A DNA stretch of 19,119 bases from an uncultured Blautia sp. (GTDB lineage Bacteria; Bacillota; Clostridia; Lachnospirales; Lachnospiraceae). A program made the translations under genes and the position numbers. The stretch spans positions 1 to 19,119 of the forward strand of contig CAKRKL010000027.1 of assembly GCA_934358405.1 (NCBI GenBank). The letters run 5' to 3'. Every line of letters begins with the position of its first letter. Position 1 is the first letter of the stretch. This document shows, one piece after another, positions 15,453 through 19,119 of the stretch. The notes beneath the pieces were generated by a model. The model was given only the letters and a program-made list of their open reading frames with translations. It made no database searches and had not been told where the DNA came from.

Positions 15453-17007
15453 GCTTTTTACTTTTCTTATCGTAGTTTATTCCAACCAGCAAAATATCCC
15501 CAGTGTAATTCAAAATAGAAGCCGGATAGTTTCTTTCTTTAATCTGCCGCAATGCAGTCTTCGCATTTTGATTCCATTTCAGTTCTATTACCAGTGCCGG
15601 ATAATTTAACTTGTATTCAGGTTTCGGGATAAAAACAAAGTCCGCAAAGCCACGTCCTGTGGGCAATTCGCGGATTGGCTTGAAGTAATACTGCATGGCA
15701 CTCAGATAAGCAATTGATAAGGTACTGCTCAGGGAATTTTCATCATTGTACTCAATTGCAGATGCATACTCTGAATGAATTTTTTCTAATTGCTCTGCAA
15801 CCATCCTTTCATCAGAAAGTAATGTAGCTTCCAATAAGCGTCTTGACTCCTGCAAAAATGCGCTCAATTCATCCCAATTGCTGCTTTTAACAGCTGCAGC
15901 CATTTCCTGTCTTATTTCTTCATTTGGAACAAATGCTGTTCCTTGTTCTTCGTTATAGCCTAAATACCCCAGATGAATCAGATAAGTAATAACATCATCA
16001 CGATTTTGAATTTTTGCAGGATCATTTTTAAAGGTCAAAGTATTAACCTTAACCTCTAACCCTGCAAGCATTTCAACAATTGCACTCTTCAACCCATCAT
16101 AATTCATGCTAATCAATGGTACAATCACTTCATAAGAACCTGTTTCCGACCAATAACTGCGAAACCGCCCTCTTAGCATAACACTCACAACTGCTTTCGG
16201 ATTATAAACCTGGTAGTCTTCCAATAAGTATCCATCATACCACTTTTTCACCTTTTCAAAATCTCTATGATATTTTTCACATAATTTTTTCACTTCAGGT
16301 TCTGTAAATCCAATATAGGGAGCTAATTCATATCCCTGCAGCATTGTAAATTCTTCCAGATTATTCAGTGCCGACTGTGTCTTCTCTTTTTTTATGGGCA
16401 AAATTCCTGTTAAATATGCCAGTTGAATGTATTTCGTAGGTTCTGTTCCTTTAAACATACTTCTTAAGAAATTAATATATTCATCCTGAATTTTCTTATT
16501 TGCCACCTCATCTCGAATCAAAACATCCCATTCGTCGATAATAATAATGAATTTCCGCCCTGTTTTCTCTCTCACTTCAGAGAAAGCACCTGGCAAAGTC
16601 TTTATGTTTTCATCCAAAATATCAGGGTAAAATTCCCTCAACTCCGTCAGTACATTCCGGGCAGCAAACTCCACCACCTGATCTTTATCTCCGCAGGTAG
16701 TCAAAAACCACTGCATATCTATATGAACCACATCATACTTATTAAGATGGGTCTTAAAGTCAGGAGATTTACTGATTTCCAACTGGGAAAACATTTCTTC
16801 TGATTCAGCACCTTTACTATAGTACGCAGCAAGCATATTTGCCGCATAGGACTTTCCGAATCTGCGCGGACGGCTATTGCATATATATGCTTCTGGAGTA
16901 TTAAGGACACTATTCGTATATTCCAAAAGCCCTGTCTTATCTACATAAATCTTAGAATTCAATGCGACCTGAAACGCACTGTTATCCGGATTCACAAATC
17001 TTCCCAT
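15418..17007 (-). CDS. AAA-ATPase-like protein with C-terminal PD-(D/E)XK nuclease-like domain
   Basis: The 529 residues match the pattern of the family combining an AAA-ATPase-like domain (Pfam AAA-ATPase_like) with a PDDEXK_9 domain. These are abundant in gut Firmicutes and Bacteroidetes, and their function is unknown. Visible are YVDKTGLLEY near 21, the family's modified P-loop SRPRRFGKS at 45-53 and Walker B FIIIIDEWD at 153-161. At the C-terminus the nuclease-like core has D456, E475-L-K477 in ALVIELKW, and Q488/Y494. GAGGGG lies 8 bases before the ATG. The gene is visibly more AT-rich than its neighbours, which suggests acquisition. Its 3' end overlaps the selB start, so selB probably depends on its transcription. 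No transposase or att site is seen beside it. Confidence 0.85.
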   Translation of the reverse strand: MGRFVNPDNSAFQVALNSKIYVDKTGLLEYTNSVLNTPEAYICNSRPRRFGKSYAANMLAAYYSKGAESEEMFSQLEISKSPDFKTHLNKYDVVHIDMQWFLTTCGDKDQVVEFAARNVLTELREFYPDILDENIKTLPGAFSEVREKTGRKFIIIIDEWDVLIRDEVANKKIQDEYINFLRSMFKGTEPTKYIQLAYLTGILPIKKEKTQSALNNLEEFTMLQGYELAPYIGFTEPEVKKLCEKYHRDFEKVKKWYDGYLLEDYQVYNPKAVVSVMLRGRFRSYWSETGSYEVIVPLISMNYDGLKSAIVEMLAGLEVKVNTLTFKNDPAKIQNRDDVITYLIHLGYLGYNEEQGTAFVPNEEIRQEMAAAVKSSNWDELSAFLQESRRLLEATLLSDERMVAEQLEKIHSEYASAIEYNDENSLSSTLSIAYLSAMQYYFKPIRELPTGRGFADFVFIPKPEYKLNYPALVIELKWNQNAKTALRQIKERNYPASILNYTGDILLVGINYDKKSKKHECIIEQYEKE

Positions 17008-17061
17008 CTGACCAACCCCTCTGCGTAATTATCTATTTATTCAACAAAGCTTCTACCAATA

Positions 17062-17078
17062 GTTCCTATTATAGGAAC
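17062..17078 (-). promoter_or_regulatory. 17-bp palindrome centred on a candidate -10 of the ATPase gene
   Basis: GTTCCTA-TTA-TAGGAAC is a perfect inverted repeat. On the minus strand it contains TATAAT (17068-17073), which would start transcription near 17061, about 54 bases before the ATPase ATG. No good -35 is found at 16-18 bases. The half-sequence TTCCTATTA (plus strand, 17063-17071) recurs as a direct repeat at 17092-17100, 29 bases away. This looks like an operator or activator site, but a weak constitutive promoter is not excluded. Confidence 0.5.
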
Positions 17079-17101
17079 ATTAGGGTATAATTTCCTATTA
17101 C

Positions 17102-17155
17102 AAAAAAATGGTTCCATGATACCAACTATCTTATGTAGATGATACCATGAAACCA
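17102..17155 (-). terminator. Intrinsic terminator of glmS
   Basis: In minus-strand RNA, arms at 17140-17155 and 17109-17124 form a 16-bp stem with a 15-base loop, followed at once by seven U residues (17102-17108). The three non-Watson-Crick positions are G-U pairs only on the minus strand, confirming direction. It lies about 70 bases after the glmS stop and separates glmS from the ATPase-selB unit. Confidence 0.9.
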
Positions 17156-17226
17156 AATTATACTCAATATTTATTTAAAATAAAATAACTATTCAACGCC
17201 AGCAATTCCACCAGCGCATACACTTT

Positions 17227-19065
17227 TTACTCTACTGTTACAGACTTCGCCAGGTTTCTCGGCTTGTCCACATCCAGACCTTTTGCAACACTGACATAAT
17301 ATCCCATCAGCTGCAACGGAACAATTGCAAGGCTGGTTGTAAAGTAGCTCTCTGTTTTCGGAACATAAACTGAGAAATCAGCAGTATCCTCAATGCTGTA
17401 ATTGCCGTAGCTGGTCAGCCCCATCAGATACGCACCGCGGCTTTTTACCTCAACCATGTTGCTTAAAGTCTTTTCAAACAGAGCCTTCTGTGTCATCACA
17501 CCGATAACCAGAGTGCCGTCCTCCACAAGGCTGATCGTTCCATGCTTCAATTCTCCCGCTGCATACGCCTCAGAATGAATGTAGCTGATTTCCTTCATCT
17601 TCAGGCTTCCCTCCAGGCTGATGGCATAATCAATGCCTCTTCCAATGAAGAAAATATCACGAGCATTTGCATATTTACTTGCAAACCACTGAATACGCTC
17701 CTTATCATCCAGAACCTTGCTGATCTTATCCGGAAGTGTTCCAAGTTCAGCAATAAGCTGCTCTACACGGCTTTCTTCCAGTTTTCCCTGGACAAAAGCA
17801 CTCTGAATGGACAGCAGATACATGGCAATCAGCTGTGTACTGTAGGCCTTGGTAGTGGCAACAGAAATCTCAGGTCCTGCATATGTATACAATGTGTAAT
17901 CACTTTCTCTTGCAATACTGGAGCCAACTACATTGACAACACTAAGCACCGGCACATTTCTCTCCTTTGCAAGGCGAAGAGCAGCCAGACTGTCTGCTGT
18001 CTCACCAGACTGGGAAATGATTACAACCATTGAATCTTCTACAAGAATCGGGTTGCGGTAGCGGAACTCAGAAGCCACATCTACCTCCACCGGAATTTTC
18101 GCCATGGACTCAATAACATACTTACCAACCATTCCCACATGATAAGCAGATCCGCAGGCAACAATATAAATTCTCTTAAGAGCTGCCAGCTTCTCATCGG
18201 TAAGACCGGTCTCTGACAGGTCTACATGTCCGTCCTTCACATAGGCACCAATGGTATCCTGAACTGCCTTAGGCTGCTCATGGATCTCCTTGAGCATGAA
18301 ATGCTCATATCCGCCTTTTTCAGCAGCTGCTGCATCCCACTGGATTTCCACAACATCCTTCTGGATTTCCTCTCTGTCAATGTTATAGAAATGGATCTCA
18401 TCACGGGAAAGCTCTGCAATCTCAAGGTTACCGATATAATAAACTCTTCTGGTCTGATCCAGGATTGCCGGAACATCTGATGCGATCAGACAGCCGGAAT
18501 TCTTCTGTCCAATGATCAGCGGACTGTCCTTACGTGCTGCAAACAGTTTGCCCGGATAATCCTTAAACATAATACCAAAAGCATAAGAGCCACGGATACG
18601 AAGCATTGCTCTTGAAATAGCCTCAAGCGGTGTACCGGTTTTCTTATAGTAATAGTCCACCAGCTTCACTGCCACTTCTGTGTCAGTCTGTGAATAAAAA
18701 GCATAGCCGGAACGAAGAAGCTTGGTCTTCAGTTCCTGATAATTCTCAATAATTCCGTTGTGAACCAGAACCACAGATTTATCCTCTGTACAATGAGGAT
18801 GGGCATTGGTCTCAGAAGGCTCCCCGTGGGTCGCCCAACGTGTATGTCCAATACCACAGGTTCCCGGTACAGCACCGCCGCCGTCTGTCTTCTCAACCAG
18901 AGTCTTCAGACGTCCCTTCGCCTTTACAATGGCAATCTTGTCTGTTTCCTCGTTGCGCACCGCAATACCGGCAGAGTCATAGCCTCTGTACTCCAGCTTG
19001 GAAAGACCCATCAGCAAAATCGGCGCCGCCTGTTCATCTCCTACATAACCTACAATTCCACACAT
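17227..19065 (-). CDS. glmS: Glutamine--fructose-6-phosphate aminotransferase (isomerizing)
   Basis: GlmS makes glucosamine-6-phosphate from fructose-6-phosphate and glutamine, the first committed step toward UDP-GlcNAc for cell wall. The 612 residues start MCGIVGYVG, with Cys2 as the glutaminase nucleophile after Met removal, then YRGYDSAGIAV and GIGHTRWATHG in the amidotransferase domain. The isomerase half has two SIS domains: VACGSAYHVG and SQSGETADS, then GRGIDYAISLEGSLKMKEISY. The C-terminus DKPRNLAKSVTVE is the typical end. Length is normal. GGAGG lies 9 bases before the ATG. A strong terminator follows, so it appears to be transcribed separately from the genes to its left. Confidence 0.99.
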   Translation of the reverse strand: MCGIVGYVGDEQAAPILLMGLSKLEYRGYDSAGIAVRNEETDKIAIVKAKGRLKTLVEKTDGGGAVPGTCGIGHTRWATHGEPSETNAHPHCTEDKSVVLVHNGIIENYQELKTKLLRSGYAFYSQTDTEVAVKLVDYYYKKTGTPLEAISRAMLRIRGSYAFGIMFKDYPGKLFAARKDSPLIIGQKNSGCLIASDVPAILDQTRRVYYIGNLEIAELSRDEIHFYNIDREEIQKDVVEIQWDAAAAEKGGYEHFMLKEIHEQPKAVQDTIGAYVKDGHVDLSETGLTDEKLAALKRIYIVACGSAYHVGMVGKYVIESMAKIPVEVDVASEFRYRNPILVEDSMVVIISQSGETADSLAALRLAKERNVPVLSVVNVVGSSIARESDYTLYTYAGPEISVATTKAYSTQLIAMYLLSIQSAFVQGKLEESRVEQLIAELGTLPDKISKVLDDKERIQWFASKYANARDIFFIGRGIDYAISLEGSLKMKEISYIHSEAYAAGELKHGTISLVEDGTLVIGVMTQKALFEKTLSNMVEVKSRGAYLMGLTSYGNYSIEDTADFSVYVPKTESYFTTSLAIVPLQLMGYYVSVAKGLDVDKPRNLAKSVTVE

Positions 19066-19119
19066 AAAATTTTTCCTCCAGTAAAATCTCCTCTAAAGTT
19101 TACGGTTTGTGTAAGTATA
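19066..19119 (-). other. glmS leader, cut by the right edge
   Basis: Only 54 bases of the region upstream of glmS are present. On the minus strand they hold TGGAGG (the ribosome binding site), a second AGAGGAG further upstream, and TATACT at the extreme edge (19114-19119) that could be a -10. I see no part of a glmS ribozyme core, but 54 bases are too few to exclude one lying further upstream. Confidence 0.4.

Noticed and set aside
15418..17226. The AT-rich ATPase block as a transposon or integrated element
   Set aside because: No transposase, integrase, terminal inverted repeats or target duplication is visible at either side; it may simply be an acquired single gene.

Overview
The window looks like a chromosomal segment of a Clostridia-class Firmicute, most likely a Lachnospiraceae gut bacterium. 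This is inferred from moderate GC, strong AGGAGG-type ribosome binding sites, the gene order rnc-smc-ftsY ... ylxM-ffh-rpsP-khpA-rimM-trmD, and an AAA-ATPase/PD-(D/E)XK gene of a type common in gut anaerobes. Every protein gene is on the minus strand, so transcription runs from high to low coordinates. The only plus-strand gene is a selenocysteine tRNA.

Layout from right (upstream) to left. glmS (17227-19065) ends in a strong intrinsic terminator (17102-17155). Next come an AT-rich AAA-ATPase/nuclease-like gene (15418-17007) and selB (13893-15452), whose start overlaps the end of the ATPase gene. selC, the tRNA-Sec gene (13791-13887), lies tail to tail with selB on the plus strand, only 5 bases away. 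A divergent promoter pair (13706-13784) serves selC one way and plsX the other. plsX, rnc, smc, ftsY, ilvA and trpS follow in one direction with short gaps. A near-consensus promoter at 4756-4784 then starts the ylxM-ffh-rpsP-khpA-rimM-trmD-queA series; queA runs off the left edge.

Functional themes: protein targeting (Ffh, FtsY, YlxM), ribosome and tRNA maturation (S16, KhpA, RimM, TrmD, QueA, RNase III, TrpRS), chromosome segregation (SMC), phospholipid and cell-wall precursor supply (PlsX, GlmS), threonine deamination (IlvA) and UGA recoding (SelB plus tRNA-Sec). selA and selD are not in the window.

Most of the segment is conserved housekeeping DNA. The unusual part is roughly 13.6-17.1 kb, the selenocysteine decoding locus. 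Its tRNA-Sec promoter is placed so that transcription should begin at the first base of the mature tRNA. The 8-bp acceptor stem appears to end in a G-A opposition. SelB is about 100 residues shorter than usual in its RNA-binding region, and its transcript would run into antisense selC. An accessory ATPase gene sits directly upstream, its candidate -10 lying inside a perfect 17-bp palindrome. Smaller points elsewhere are a 12-bp hairpin just ahead of the RNase III gene, a duplicated ribosome binding site ahead of rimM, and a very short predicted leader on the ylxM-ffh transcript.
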